Virus record (IMG/VR): IMGVR_UViG_3300013131_000293
Coordinates: 1-21,277 of that record
Source of the DNA: a virus
DNA length: 21,277 bases
Direction: 5' to 3' (one strand)
Part shown: positions 5,473 to 12,834 of the stretch, one piece after another
Numbering within the stretch: position 1 is the stretch's first letter
Layout of the letters: each line of letters opens with the position of its first letter
The notes under the pieces: model-generated
Told to the model about the DNA's origin: nothing
The model's input: the letters and a program-made list of their open reading frames with translations, nothing else
Databases searched by the model: none
Translations under genes and position numbers: made by a program

Positions 5473-6851
5473 TATCCTGTCACTATCAAATTGTTACGAA
5501 TTTCATTAAACGAGTATAATTTTGTTGTCACACCATTTTCGAATACTTTTACTAATGACCCGGTATATGTACCATCAGAAACAACAGTTTTATATTCATT
5601 ATTTTCTTGTATTAGTGCTAATCTTCCTTTTTTAGAAACTTTATTTTGAGAAGTAACTGGCGATTTATAAACATCATTCCAAGTTTCATTAATTTTAATA
5701 GCAGAACATTTAATAGCAAACTGACAAGTATCTCTATTTACTTGTTGTAGAAGACCACCACCAGAACCAAACGCCAAATTATCAATAGACCAACCAAGAT
5801 TAGTTAATTCGTTCATAATAACATTAATACTTTCGAACGAAATACCATCACCTTGAATCAATCTAACTTTATCATTAAGAACTTTAAACCCTTTAGAATT
5901 TACATATCCTCCAAATTTTTTGTATAGAATATCTAAACATTTAGATAAAACATCAACAGGATTACCAGAATCAGGCCTAATAATCAAAACACCATTTCTA
6001 GCTAAAACTTTATCTTTAAGAAGATCCCCCCATATATTGTCACAAGCATTAAAGATATCATAAGAATCTGAAACAACAGCCACCATTCCTTCAGGATATT
6101 GAACAAGCATATTTTTATACGCTTTAGCTTCATTTTCTTTGCCCCAAGAAGTAATAGTAGAATGTTCTGCAGCAGGAATAGAATTTCCACACATTAATGG
6201 CGGACTAGTATTACTATAATACATCAAAGGCAACAGAAATCCTGGTGAAGTATCTGTACCTTTAAAAGATAGTAGATGTGCAGCACCACCAATACCAGCA
6301 GATTCTAGAGATGTAGATCCACGAAACCCAAAATCATGTAATTTATAATCTATAGATTCTGGTGTTCCAGAATTATTAAGAAAATCTAGAATATTTTTAC
6401 GCATGTAATATGATTGTGTTGCTATGGTAGTAGGATACCATATTTGCATTAATAATGTTTCTAACCAATTAGTCAACCAAGGCACTTTAGGATCAGTATT
6501 TTGTATTGTCATTAAGACATTTTTATTATTAACCACAGTACCTTCAGGAACTGCATGAATAACTACAGGAAGATTGCCTCCATGTGTTTCACATATATGT
6601 AACCATCCATCATAATTAAACAAATCAGCACCAAAATGCTGTTTCCAAACAGCTCTTGCGTAATCTATTTCATCCACAGTAATTGGTTTAATAAGATGTT
6701 TTAATAAAATATATTGTAAACCAAAAAACACAGTTTTATCAAATTTTCCACCACGAGATTCTAAGTAAGAATAAACATTAGTGGTACCAGGAGGATATTG
6801 TTTCCAATGAGAAACTTTATACGAATCTGTTAAAAGGGCTATATTATCCAT
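5472..6851 (-). CDS. nadV: Nicotinamide phosphoribosyltransferase (NAMPT/NadV)
   Basis: This enzyme joins nicotinamide and PRPP to give NMN, the first step of NAD+ salvage from nicotinamide. The 459-residue protein aligns by motif over nearly the full length of the family (human NAMPT is 491). It opens with LLTDSYKVSHWKQYPPGT. The PRPP/nicotinamide site includes FGFRG at 174-178 (Arg177), GTDT with Asp200, and PAAEHST with the catalytic-type His230. IRPDSGNPVDV (Arg292) and the phosphate-binding GDG...AFGSGGGLLQQ at ~335-370 complete it. It is preceded, with a 2-base gap and a GGAG site, by the NMN adenylyltransferase gene; the two form a complete two-step route to NAD+. All key residues I can check are present, so it should be active. 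Confidence 0.95.
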   Translation of the reverse strand: MDNIALLTDSYKVSHWKQYPPGTTNVYSYLESRGGKFDKTVFFGLQYILLKHLIKPITVDEIDYARAVWKQHFGADLFNYDGWLHICETHGGNLPVVIHAVPEGTVVNNKNVLMTIQNTDPKVPWLTNWLETLLMQIWYPTTIATQSYYMRKNILDFLNNSGTPESIDYKLHDFGFRGSTSLESAGIGGAAHLLSFKGTDTSPGFLLPLMYYSNTSPPLMCGNSIPAAEHSTITSWGKENEAKAYKNMLVQYPEGMVAVVSDSYDIFNACDNIWGDLLKDKVLARNGVLIIRPDSGNPVDVLSKCLDILYKKFGGYVNSKGFKVLNDKVRLIQGDGISFESINVIMNELTNLGWSIDNLAFGSGGGLLQQVNRDTCQFAIKCSAIKINETWNDVYKSPVTSQNKVSKKGRLALIQENNEYKTVVSDGTYTGSLVKVFENGVTTKLYSFNEIRNNLIVTG

Positions 6852-6853
6852 AA

Positions 6854-7759
6854 TTAAAACTCCAATCCAAGCATTTTCAAAAGTTTATGGTGAACAGGAA
6901 CAATAATTTTATGTATATCTGTTTGCCATTTCATCCAAGCTAATTCAGCTAAATCATCCGAAGCTTTCGGTTTGCCAAAATTATAATCACAAATAAACAA
7001 TGAAGTTATTATACAATCATTTGTTTTTTTATATCTCCAATCGTCCATTTTTGCTGAACCATAATAAGCCCATCCTGATGTTTCTATCAATCCTACTTCT
7101 TCTCTAAATTCTCTTTTAGCAGCATTAATAAACGAATCATCTACTGTGGAATCAAAAAAACCACCAGGAAATCTCCATAAAGATTCATCAGGTTTTCTAC
7201 CTAACAATACTGTATTATCTTTTCTATTAAAACAAGCAATATCAACTGTAGGATAAGATATAGGTGGTCTGTTCATTATAGAATGAATTATTCCTTCTCT
7301 GAATTCAAGATACAATGGAATTCTAGTTTTTAACTCTTGACGAATTTCTGAAGAAGAAACAAAATAATCTTGTTGAATATATTGTGTTTTAAACACTCCT
7401 GTATAATTCTTAATAAAAGAATCTCTAGAACCATAAAGAATGACTTCTTCGGCTTTATCAACTTTTTCTTTAATAAGATCGTCTAATTTTTTAGACCATA
7501 AATTATCATCAGGAATATCTTTAAGAGGATATATTTGTATGTTTTTACTAACAACTTTCCTTAAGGATTCAATATACCTATTAATTAGAATTTTTCTAAC
7601 TTCAAAACTTAATGGATCTCTATTATTAGGAAGAGCAGGAGAAACGCCTAGAATAAAGATAACTTTTTTATGCTTTTCTAAAACTTGATTGATAAAGCTT
7701 TTATGACCATTATGTAAATATGGGGTTTGAAATCTAGCAACAATAACACCAACGTTCAT
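6854..7759 (-). CDS. NMN adenylyltransferase-Nudix bifunctional protein (NadM-Nudix type)
   Basis: This 301-residue fusion makes NAD+ from NMN and ATP. The N-terminal nucleotidyltransferase domain (~1-155) has VARFQTPYLHNGH, whose HNGH (16-19) is the ATP-binding HxGH motif, and SSSEIR at 135-140, the ISSTxxR-type motif. The C-terminal Nudix domain (~165-301) has PGGFFDSTV (198-206) and REFREEVGL (217-225). The spacing before REFREE is slightly longer than the standard box, and the first Glu is replaced by Asp. Nudix domains of this fusion type usually hydrolyse ADP-ribose. The architecture matches bifunctional proteins such as KVP40 NatV. AAGGA precedes the ATG. It is the promoter-proximal gene of the NAD operon. 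Confidence 0.92.
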   Translation of the reverse strand: MNVGVIVARFQTPYLHNGHKSFINQVLEKHKKVIFILGVSPALPNNRDPLSFEVRKILINRYIESLRKVVSKNIQIYPLKDIPDDNLWSKKLDDLIKEKVDKAEEVILYGSRDSFIKNYTGVFKTQYIQQDYFVSSSEIRQELKTRIPLYLEFREGIIHSIMNRPPISYPTVDIACFNRKDNTVLLGRKPDESLWRFPGGFFDSTVDDSFINAAKREFREEVGLIETSGWAYYGSAKMDDWRYKKTNDCIITSLFICDYNFGKPKASDDLAELAWMKWQTDIHKIIVPVHHKLLKMLGLEF

Positions 7760-7780
7760 ATTTTATATCCTTTTTCAATA

Positions 7781-7826
7781 TACCCTTCAATATAAGGATA
7801 TCATACCCTTCAATATAAGGATATCA
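7781..7826. repeat. Tandem 23-bp direct repeat upstream of the NAD operon
   Basis: Two perfect adjacent copies (7781-7803 and 7804-7826) of a 23-bp unit contain CAATATAAGGATATCA, with the palindrome GATATC in each. They lie between the NAD-operon ribosome-binding site and a TATAAT on the minus strand, so they would be in the 5' leader or act as an operator. A duplicated protein-binding site is a reasonable reading. Confidence 0.85.
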
Positions 7827-7828
7827 AT

Positions 7829-7857
7829 ATTATAAATCAACATTTAATTACATAAAA
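7829..7857 (-). promoter_or_regulatory. Candidate promoter for the NAD operon
   Basis: The minus strand carries a perfect TATAAT (7834-7829). The -35 region is weak: TTTATG with 16-base spacing or TTTTAT with 17. It sits correctly upstream of the first gene of the minus-strand operon and overlaps the left arm of the 15-bp inverted repeat. Confidence 0.4.
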
Positions 7858-7892
7858 GTTCTTTTTTATGTAGATTGATAAAAAAGAACTTT
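7855..7892. promoter_or_regulatory. Perfect 15-bp inverted repeat between divergent operons
   Basis: Arms 7855-7869 and 7878-7892 are perfectly complementary around an 8-base loop (GTAGATTG). The left arm touches the -35 area of the leftward promoter and the right arm overlaps the first bases of the rightward -35 (7890-7895). That placement fits a two-way operator. A bidirectional terminator is less likely because no transcription converges here. Confidence 0.6.
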
Positions 7893-7918
7893 ACTGGTGT
7901 TTTAACGATTAGTATAAT
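7890..7918 (+). promoter_or_regulatory. Sigma70-like promoter for the rightward operon
   Basis: TTTACT (7890-7895) and a perfect TATAAT (7913-7918) are separated by 17 bases. The first gene starts at 7954, giving a leader of about 30 bases. Confidence 0.6.
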
Positions 7919-7953
7919 ACTACTGTTAGGAAAATGAATAATAGGATTAGTAA

Positions 7954-8148
7954 ATGAAACATCTAATAACATTACGGGATATAATCAACATCTATCATGC
8001 TGGATTTGATGCTTCTATGTCTAAAACAGACATATATGATAATTTAGTAAGAGTATTAAAAGATATATATAATCAAACTCCTACTGTAGAGATAGAAAAA
8101 TGGTTAAAAGATGAGATTAACAAACAAACAAACAATAAGAACAAATAA
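7954..8148 (+). CDS. Small unknown protein (64 aa)
   Basis: First gene of the rightward operon, 64 residues. It begins MKHLITLRDIINIYHAGFDA and looks mostly helical, ending in a Lys/Asn-rich tail. The tail region overlaps by 38 bases the start of the next gene in another frame. No domain recognised. Its position directly behind the divergent control region would suit an early or regulatory protein, but no DNA-binding motif is obvious. Confidence 0.6.
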   Translation: MKHLITLRDIINIYHAGFDASMSKTDIYDNLVRVLKDIYNQTPTVEIEKWLKDEINKQTNNKNK

Positions 8149-9253
8149 TTATAAAGCCAGATATTTTTCTATAAAGAAAGACAGAAAACAAGGGTTAATA
8201 GTTACATCTCCTAGAATAGATTGGTCTTCTTTATCAGAGGAAGATCAGAGAATACAATGGGGACATAATATAAATTATCTTTGGGAATGTGAAAAAGAGA
8301 AAATATTTTCCAGAGAAGATATATTACCATCCTATTATAAAGTATTAGAATTAGCGAAATTTTCTTCACAAGACATTAGTAAAATACGATCATTAAAAGA
8401 ATATCATATACCATTTTCAGTATTATCAGCAGGATTTTTAATATTACATGGATCTAGTAAATATAAACCAGGATTAGTATATTTTCTTGAAACATCTAAG
8501 AGACTAGTTAAGCTAGGATCTACAAATAAAAAAACAGAAAGCAAGAAAGAATTAGTTTCCATTAAAGATTCACCATTATCTTTATTAATAGACGAGATAA
8601 TGGGACTAGAAGATTTAATGTTTAAGAAAAAAATCAATTGGCCTATTTGGATTGATAATAGAAATATAACTAAAGATTTAGCACAACAAGTAATAAAATT
8701 CTATATACCAAGAATAAAAGAAGTTGTAGAGATACGTAAGGGTACATGTGAACAATTGAATGAAGCATATAGAAATTATAATAATAAACAAAAAATACAT
8801 ATGTTATCTTGGTATACAGAATTTTTAGAAAATTTCAAGAAAATAGATAAAGTTATTGAAAAGAAACAGAGAATTCGTAAATCAAGAGTAAAGACATCAG
8901 ACAGATTAGTGAAAAAATTAAAATACACTAAAGAATTTTTAGATTATAAATCAATCAATCCTGAGAAGATTATAGGTTCAGAGATATTATGGTGTTACAA
9001 TGTTAAAACACGTAAATTGATATACTATCAGGCTAAAGACGGGTATACTTTGTCTGTATCAGGTGCTAGTTTAACTAATTGGGATAATAAGAAATCTTAT
9101 AGTAAAACAATTAGAAAACCTGAGATACAGATAAAGGAATTATTAGAGAGAGGTAAGAAATTAATGTTAGGATATTTTTCGAGCATTAAATCGGTTAATT
9201 CTACAGTTTCCGGAAGAATTAATAGTGATATAATATTACTTAGAGTAACATAG
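8111..9253 (+). CDS. Conserved large protein of marine T4-like phages, unknown function
   Basis: This 380-residue basic protein recalls, from memory, a conserved hypothetical family of T4-like marine phages. Recognisable blocks are IPFSVLSAGFLILHG at ~100-114, CEQLNEAYRNY at ~217, and a C-terminal module from ~290: IGSEILWCYNVKTRKLIYY, LSVSGASLTNWD, a KTIRKPE segment and SGRINSDIILLRV. The middle has a lysine-rich coiled-coil-like helix with KKQRIRKSRVK. No catalytic motif stands out. The start at 8111 lies inside the previous gene and lacks a good ribosome-binding site, so translation is probably coupled. A nucleic-acid-binding role is a guess from charge. Confidence 0.65.
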   Translation: MRLTNKQTIRTNNYKARYFSIKKDRKQGLIVTSPRIDWSSLSEEDQRIQWGHNINYLWECEKEKIFSREDILPSYYKVLELAKFSSQDISKIRSLKEYHIPFSVLSAGFLILHGSSKYKPGLVYFLETSKRLVKLGSTNKKTESKKELVSIKDSPLSLLIDEIMGLEDLMFKKKINWPIWIDNRNITKDLAQQVIKFYIPRIKEVVEIRKGTCEQLNEAYRNYNNKQKIHMLSWYTEFLENFKKIDKVIEKKQRIRKSRVKTSDRLVKKLKYTKEFLDYKSINPEKIIGSEILWCYNVKTRKLIYYQAKDGYTLSVSGASLTNWDNKKSYSKTIRKPEIQIKELLERGKKLMLGYFSSIKSVNSTVSGRINSDIILLRVT

Positions 9254-9774
9254 CTTCATATTACAACGAAAATTATCCCAAAGAAAGGATAATTTACGAT
9301 CAAATAATCAAGGTATACAATCCTGAGTATAAATGGTTAACATTTGATCAAGAACTAAAAATAGAACAACAAGTATCCGGAAACGAATTAAATATAGAAT
9401 TTTTATTAGAAAAAACTATGTCTTATGTAGGAAGATTAGAACAATCTAATATAAATGGAGAAGATTTTCTAGATAATTCAGAATGTAAAACTGCTACATT
9501 AAGGCAATTAAGACCTTTTGAACCAACAGACAATAGATACAAAGCTACAATATATGATATATTTAGAAAGAAAGATTTAATTAGAACTGTTATATACAAT
9601 AAACCTATGAACAAATTAGATTTTTTTCTTTTTAGGTTATCTGAAATAGGATTTTGTAAAATTAAGAGTACAGACTTAAATATATGTTATAATTTGAAAA
9701 AAGATAGATATGGAAAATTTGACAGATACAAAGTAGAAACATTTGAGGAATTATGCAAAAAGAATATCGTATAA
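9250..9774 (+). CDS. Unknown protein, probable AUA or otherwise non-standard start
   Basis: The first standard start in this frame is ATG at 9418, giving 118 residues. The frame is open and protein-like back to 9244, and the upstream part (SYYNENYPKERIIYD, then VYNPEYKWLTFDQELK) looks as real as the rest. No ATG, GTG or TTG occurs in that stretch. ATA at 9250 would give IASYYNENY and falls next to the upstream stop codon (9251-9253), the usual place for a coupled start here, with a weak GAG before it. Either AUA is used, the ATG was mutated, or translation begins at 9418. The body contains FLDNSECKTATLRQL and KLDFFLFRLSEIGF. Function not recognised. Confidence 0.55.
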   Translation: MASYYNENYPKERIIYDQIIKVYNPEYKWLTFDQELKIEQQVSGNELNIEFLLEKTMSYVGRLEQSNINGEDFLDNSECKTATLRQLRPFEPTDNRYKATIYDIFRKKDLIRTVIYNKPMNKLDFFLFRLSEIGFCKIKSTDLNICYNLKKDRYGKFDRYKVETFEELCKKNIV

Positions 9775-9953
9775 GAGATAAAAATCATTATTATTGTGTA
9801 TTTTCTGTAAAAGATAGTATATACGACAAAGAAATATCTACATATAAATTAGCGATTAAATATGTTAATCATATTAAAAAACAGTGTTTTATATATTCAC
9901 CAAATAAGGTGATAGTTGGTAAATACGACAATCAATATTTTCCTGTAAATTAA
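9753..9953 (+). CDS. Small unknown protein (66 aa)
   Basis: The start at 9753 is preceded by GAGG at good spacing and overlaps the previous gene by 22 bases. The 66-residue product is basic and Tyr-rich (MQKEYRIRDKNHYYCVFSV...). It probably forms a small beta structure. No family recognised. It is followed by a weak hairpin that may end the transcript. Confidence 0.6.
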   Translation: MQKEYRIRDKNHYYCVFSVKDSIYDKEISTYKLAIKYVNHIKKQCFIYSPNKVIVGKYDNQYFPVN

Positions 9954-9960
9954 TATGAGA

Positions 9961-9983
9961 TATTCCTTTTTGGAATAGCTTTT
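9961..9983 (+). terminator. Weak terminator-like hairpin
   Basis: TATTCC (9961-9966) and GGAATA (9972-9977) form a 6-bp A/T-rich stem with a T5 loop, followed by GCTTTTAT. It lies eight bases after the stop of the 66-residue gene. The stem is too weak for confident assignment. Confidence 0.3.
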
Positions 9984-10025
9984 ATATATAAGTATATATG
10001 TAAACAACGATAGGAAAATAAATAT

Positions 10026-10163
10026 ATGAGTATAGAAGAGATAATATCAGGATTTTTTATAGGAAGTTTGTTTGTATTTTACTTATATGTGGTATATAAT
10101 AAATCTGAATATGATAAAATGATGGATCAATATGAAAATAGAAAAGAAAGTTATTATAGTTGA
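10026..10163 (+). CDS. Small single-pass membrane protein (45 aa)
   Basis: This 45-codon ORF (ATG 10026, TGA 10161-10163) has AGGA upstream. Residues ~5-24 are a continuous hydrophobic segment (IISGFFIGSLFVFYLYVVY). A charged tail rich in Lys, Asp, Glu and Tyr follows, with few positive charges before the segment. It overlaps the start of the phosphatase gene by 32 bases in another frame. Function unknown; such short membrane peptides are typical of phage accessory regions. Confidence 0.55.
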   Translation: MSIEEIISGFFIGSLFVFYLYVVYNKSEYDKMMDQYENRKESYYS

Positions 10164-10587
10164 TATAGATGGTACGATATCTGATTCAGATCATCGTATA
10201 CATTATATAAGAACAAAACCGAAAAACTGGAAAAAATTTTTCGAAGAATCAAAACACGATCCAGTATATCAAGATGTATACTGGATCATTAATTTGTTAC
10301 ATTTAACAGGTAATACAGTATTATTTGTTACAGCAAGGCCTGAATCAGAAAGAGAACAAACAATACAATGGTTAACTAAACATGAATTAATACAAAAATC
10401 AGAAAAACTCTATATGAGACCTAATGGAGATTATAGAGATGATTATATAGTTAAAAAAGATCTTTTGAACGAAATAAGAGAAGATGGTTATGACCCATTT
10501 TTAGCTTTAGACGATAGAGAAACAGTTGTTAATATGTGGAGAGAACAAGGTATTTATTGTTTTCAAGTAAGAGGTCCTGTATTATGA
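10132..10587 (+). CDS. HAD-family polynucleotide 3'-phosphatase (T4 Pnk C-terminal domain type)
   Basis: This 151-residue protein matches the phosphatase half of T4 polynucleotide kinase/phosphatase (PseT). DIDGT at 11-15 carries the nucleophile Asp11 and general acid Asp13. LFVTARPESE at 64-73 holds Thr67, KKDLL near 108 gives the conserved Lys, and ALDDRETVVNMW at 125-136 supplies the metal-binding Asp pair. It ends IYCFQVRGPVL, close to the T4 ending. The activity expected is removal of 2',3'-cyclic or 3'-phosphates from cut RNA ends. The kinase half is absent here; a kinase-only gene lies at 12367 beyond the RNA ligase. The ATG of the macrodomain gene overlaps its stop by four bases. Confidence 0.85.
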   Translation: MKIEKKVIIVDIDGTISDSDHRIHYIRTKPKNWKKFFEESKHDPVYQDVYWIINLLHLTGNTVLFVTARPESEREQTIQWLTKHELIQKSEKLYMRPNGDYRDDYIVKKDLLNEIREDGYDPFLALDDRETVVNMWREQGIYCFQVRGPVL

Positions 10588-11024
10588 TAAAATACTACAA
10601 AGGGAATTTGTTTTTAGACTATCCTAATCCTATAGTTCATGGATGTAATTCAAAAGGAGTAATGGGTTCAGGATTTGCTAAAGAATTAGTAACTAAATAT
10701 CCAGAAATATATGATGGTTATAAAAATTTTTGTGCATCTCCTAATGTTTTAGGAAAAATATATGTTTCTGAAACAAAAAGAGGAACATATATTTTTAACT
10801 GTATAACACAAGAAAATTATGGTAAAGATGGTAAAAAATATGTATCTTATGATGCAGTAGATTCTTGTTTTTTTACTATAAAGCATTTAATGGAACCATT
10901 GAACTTTAATAAGATACATATGCCTAAAATAGGAGCAGGGTTAGGTGGTGGTAATTGGGATATAATATCTGCAATTATAGAATCTCATATGAAAGATTAT
11001 ATGGTTTGTGTATATGAATTATAA
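10584..11024 (+). CDS. Macrodomain protein (ADP-ribose-binding, GAGLGGG class)
   Basis: This 147-residue single macrodomain starts at ATG 10584, inside the phosphatase stop (ATGA), with AGAGG upstream. Diagnostic blocks are IVHGCNSKGVMGSGFAKEL at ~14-32 (ADP-ribose-binding Asn and Gly-rich loop) and MPKIGAGLGGGNWDIISAII near residue 112. Members of this class bind ADP-ribose; several hydrolyse ADP-ribose-1''-phosphate or remove ADP-ribosyl groups. The position of the catalytic Asp of TARG1-type enzymes is Gly here, so that particular mechanism looks unlikely. It sits between phosphatase and RNA ligase, suggesting a role linked to RNA repair or to ADP-ribose metabolism along with the NAD genes. 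The substrate is unknown. Confidence 0.85.
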   Translation: MIKYYKGNLFLDYPNPIVHGCNSKGVMGSGFAKELVTKYPEIYDGYKNFCASPNVLGKIYVSETKRGTYIFNCITQENYGKDGKKYVSYDAVDSCFFTIKHLMEPLNFNKIHMPKIGAGLGGGNWDIISAIIESHMKDYMVCVYEL

Positions 11025-12141
11025 ATTTCCCATAATCACAGATATTCAACAAATTCGGGAGGCTATTAAAGGTAGACCTGAATTTATTGAGTTACACAGA
11101 GGCGATCATATAATTTTTAATTATTTGGTCGTCAATGAACATACATTTCCTCCTATTGTTTCTGAAAAAGAGGCGATACTTAGAGAATGTAGGGGTTTAG
11201 TGTTTGATAATTCTGGGAAATTAATATCTCGTAGATTTCATAAATTTTTTAATTTGAACGAAAGAGAAGAAACACAATCACATTTTATAGATTGGAATAC
11301 TGAACATATATTATTAGAAAAACTAGATGGATCTATGATTACACCTTTATTGTTGTCTAGAGGGTTAGAATGGGCAACTAAGATGGGTGTTACAGACATT
11401 GGAATGAAAGTAAAACAATTCATAAACAAAAATTTAGAACATGATTATATCACTTTTGCTTATGATTGTGCAAGTTGTAATGTTACGCCTATTTTCGAAT
11501 ATATAGCACCAGATAATCGTATTGTAATCAATTACAATACAGAACAATTGATTTTATTAGCGATCAGAGATAATATAACTGGTGATTATAGATCGTATAG
11601 GAAAATATGTCAAGCGGCTTCTCTATATAATATTCCATATGTGCAAAAAACTAAGGCTTCAGTATTAGAAACTAAAGAATTAGAAAATATAGAAGGTGTT
11701 GTTGTTTTATTTAATGATGGACATAAGATAAAGGTAAAATCTGATTGGTATGTTAGAATACATAAAGCTAAAGAAAATTTATTGTTCGAAAAAAATGTAA
11801 TAAAAATGATATTAGAGGAAAAAACCGACGATATTATTCCTATGCTCCCTGAAGAAGATAAAAATCGTTTAAAAGTGTATACCACAGAATTAATAAATAA
11901 GATAGACGATCATACAACTAAATTATCTCTAATATTAGATAATTTAATAAAAAATTCTAGTAAAAAAGAATTTGCATTAAATCATGCTGGTAGTTGTTCA
12001 CCATTGTACAGAACTATTATTTTTAGTTGTTGGGATAGACCAGAAAATATTAGACAACAAGTAATAGATTATATTTTAAAAAATACTAGAACACAAAAAG
12101 AAGTAGATTTAATCCGTCATTATATAGGAGTTAAGTGGTAG
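11014..12141 (+). CDS. rnlA: T4-type RNA ligase 1
   Basis: This enzyme seals 5'-phosphate and 3'-OH RNA ends with ATP. The 375-residue length matches T4 Rnl1 (374). Nucleotidyltransferase motif I is KLDGS with lysine 103, the adenylated residue (T4 Lys99). Motif III is FEYIAP at 162-167, followed by the Rnl1-like NRIVINY. Motif IV is IEGVVV at ~227, and motif V is IKVKSDWYV at ~240. The C-terminal helical domain (~250-375) is the Rnl1-specific region that recognises cleaved tRNA. I start at ATG 11014; GTG at 11008 would add two residues. It overlaps the macrodomain gene by 11 bases. In T4 the partner is Pnk, which heals the ends first; both activities are encoded around this gene. Confidence 0.93.
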   Translation: MNYKFPIITDIQQIREAIKGRPEFIELHRGDHIIFNYLVVNEHTFPPIVSEKEAILRECRGLVFDNSGKLISRRFHKFFNLNEREETQSHFIDWNTEHILLEKLDGSMITPLLLSRGLEWATKMGVTDIGMKVKQFINKNLEHDYITFAYDCASCNVTPIFEYIAPDNRIVINYNTEQLILLAIRDNITGDYRSYRKICQAASLYNIPYVQKTKASVLETKELENIEGVVVLFNDGHKIKVKSDWYVRIHKAKENLLFEKNVIKMILEEKTDDIIPMLPEEDKNRLKVYTTELINKIDDHTTKLSLILDNLIKNSSKKEFALNHAGSCSPLYRTIIFSCWDRPENIRQQVIDYILKNTRTQKEVDLIRHYIGVKW

Positions 12142-12306
12142 ATGACAATACAAGATTTATTAGATAAAGTTAGTGAAGCAGGAGTATCTTTGTGGGATTT
12201 AAAAACTTATGGATTTTCTATAAAAGATGAAGATGGCAATACATACAGAGTATCAGACATTAAGATTGATGAAAATAATAAAAAAATCAAAATAAAGATA
12301 GAATAA
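12142..12306 (+). CDS. Small unknown protein (54 aa)
   Basis: A 54-codon ORF begins at the base after the RNA ligase stop and ends at TAA 12304-12306. The peptide begins MTIQDLLDKVSEAGVSLWDL and ends in a lysine-rich strand (NKKIKIKIE). Spacing suggests translation coupled to the ligase. No family recognised; the central YGFSIKDEDGNTYRVSDIKI suggests a small beta-hairpin fold. Confidence 0.55.
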   Translation: MTIQDLLDKVSEAGVSLWDLKTYGFSIKDEDGNTYRVSDIKIDENNKKIKIKIE

Positions 12307-12312
12307 AGAAGA

Positions 12313-12341
12313 TTTATTTATATTAAGGAATAAGTTATAAT
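12313..12341 (+). promoter_or_regulatory. Candidate promoter before the kinase gene
   Basis: A perfect TATAAT at 12336-12341 has a weak -35, TTTATT (12313-12318), at 17 bases. It lies in the 60-base gap between the 54-residue gene and the kinase ATG at 12367. AT-rich context lowers confidence. Confidence 0.35.
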
Positions 12342-12366
12342 TTACGAGATATAGAAGGGTTTTAAT

Positions 12367-12834
12367 ATGAAAATTTTTTATATGCTTGTAGGATTACCAG
12401 GAGTAGGTAAAACTACTTGGATAGATAAAAATTTGTCTTTTATACCAAGTATAATATCTACTGATGATATATTAGAATTATTGTCTGTTAGATATGGAAT
12501 GACATACAATCAACTATTTGATCCTGTTACATATTCTTTTGCTGAAAAGATGATGTATAAAATAGCAGAGTATTATTTTGTTAAAAATGATCCTATCATT
12601 ATATGGGATCAAACAAATTTAACTAAAAAAATTAGAAAAAGAAAATTAGATATTGTACCAGACACATATATTAAATACTGTGTGTATTTTCCTCCTCCTG
12701 ACAATCATATGGAAAGATTATCTAATAGAACAGGGAAAACTATACCAGACAATATTATAGAATCTATGAAAAAAAGTTTTGAGATGCCTTTTAAAGACGA
12801 AGGATTTAGTGAAGTTATTATAGGATATACATAA
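12367..12834 (+). CDS. Polynucleotide 5'-kinase (T4 Pnk N-terminal domain type)
   Basis: This 155-residue P-loop kinase matches the kinase half of T4 polynucleotide kinase. GLPGVGKTT at 9-17 is the Walker A motif. STDD at 30-33 corresponds to the general-base Asp region, and WDQTNLTKKIRKRKLD near 78-93 is the TNL/R segment typical of this kinase family. A lid region (ERLSNRTGKTIPDNIIESM) follows at ~115. The phosphatase half is a separate gene (10132-10587) and RNA ligase 1 lies between. The expected activity is 5'-phosphorylation of cut RNA so that the ligase can seal it. AAGGG precedes the ATG. A related AAA_33-type kinase acting on another substrate cannot be excluded. Confidence 0.83.
   Translation: MKIFYMLVGLPGVGKTTWIDKNLSFIPSIISTDDILELLSVRYGMTYNQLFDPVTYSFAEKMMYKIAEYYFVKNDPIIIWDQTNLTKKIRKRKLDIVPDTYIKYCVYFPPPDNHMERLSNRTGKTIPDNIIESMKKSFEMPFKDEGFSEVIIGYT

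Noticed and set aside
12315-12322. TATAAATA on the minus strand
   Set aside because: No minus-strand gene lies nearby; all genes around it point right, so it is probably chance.
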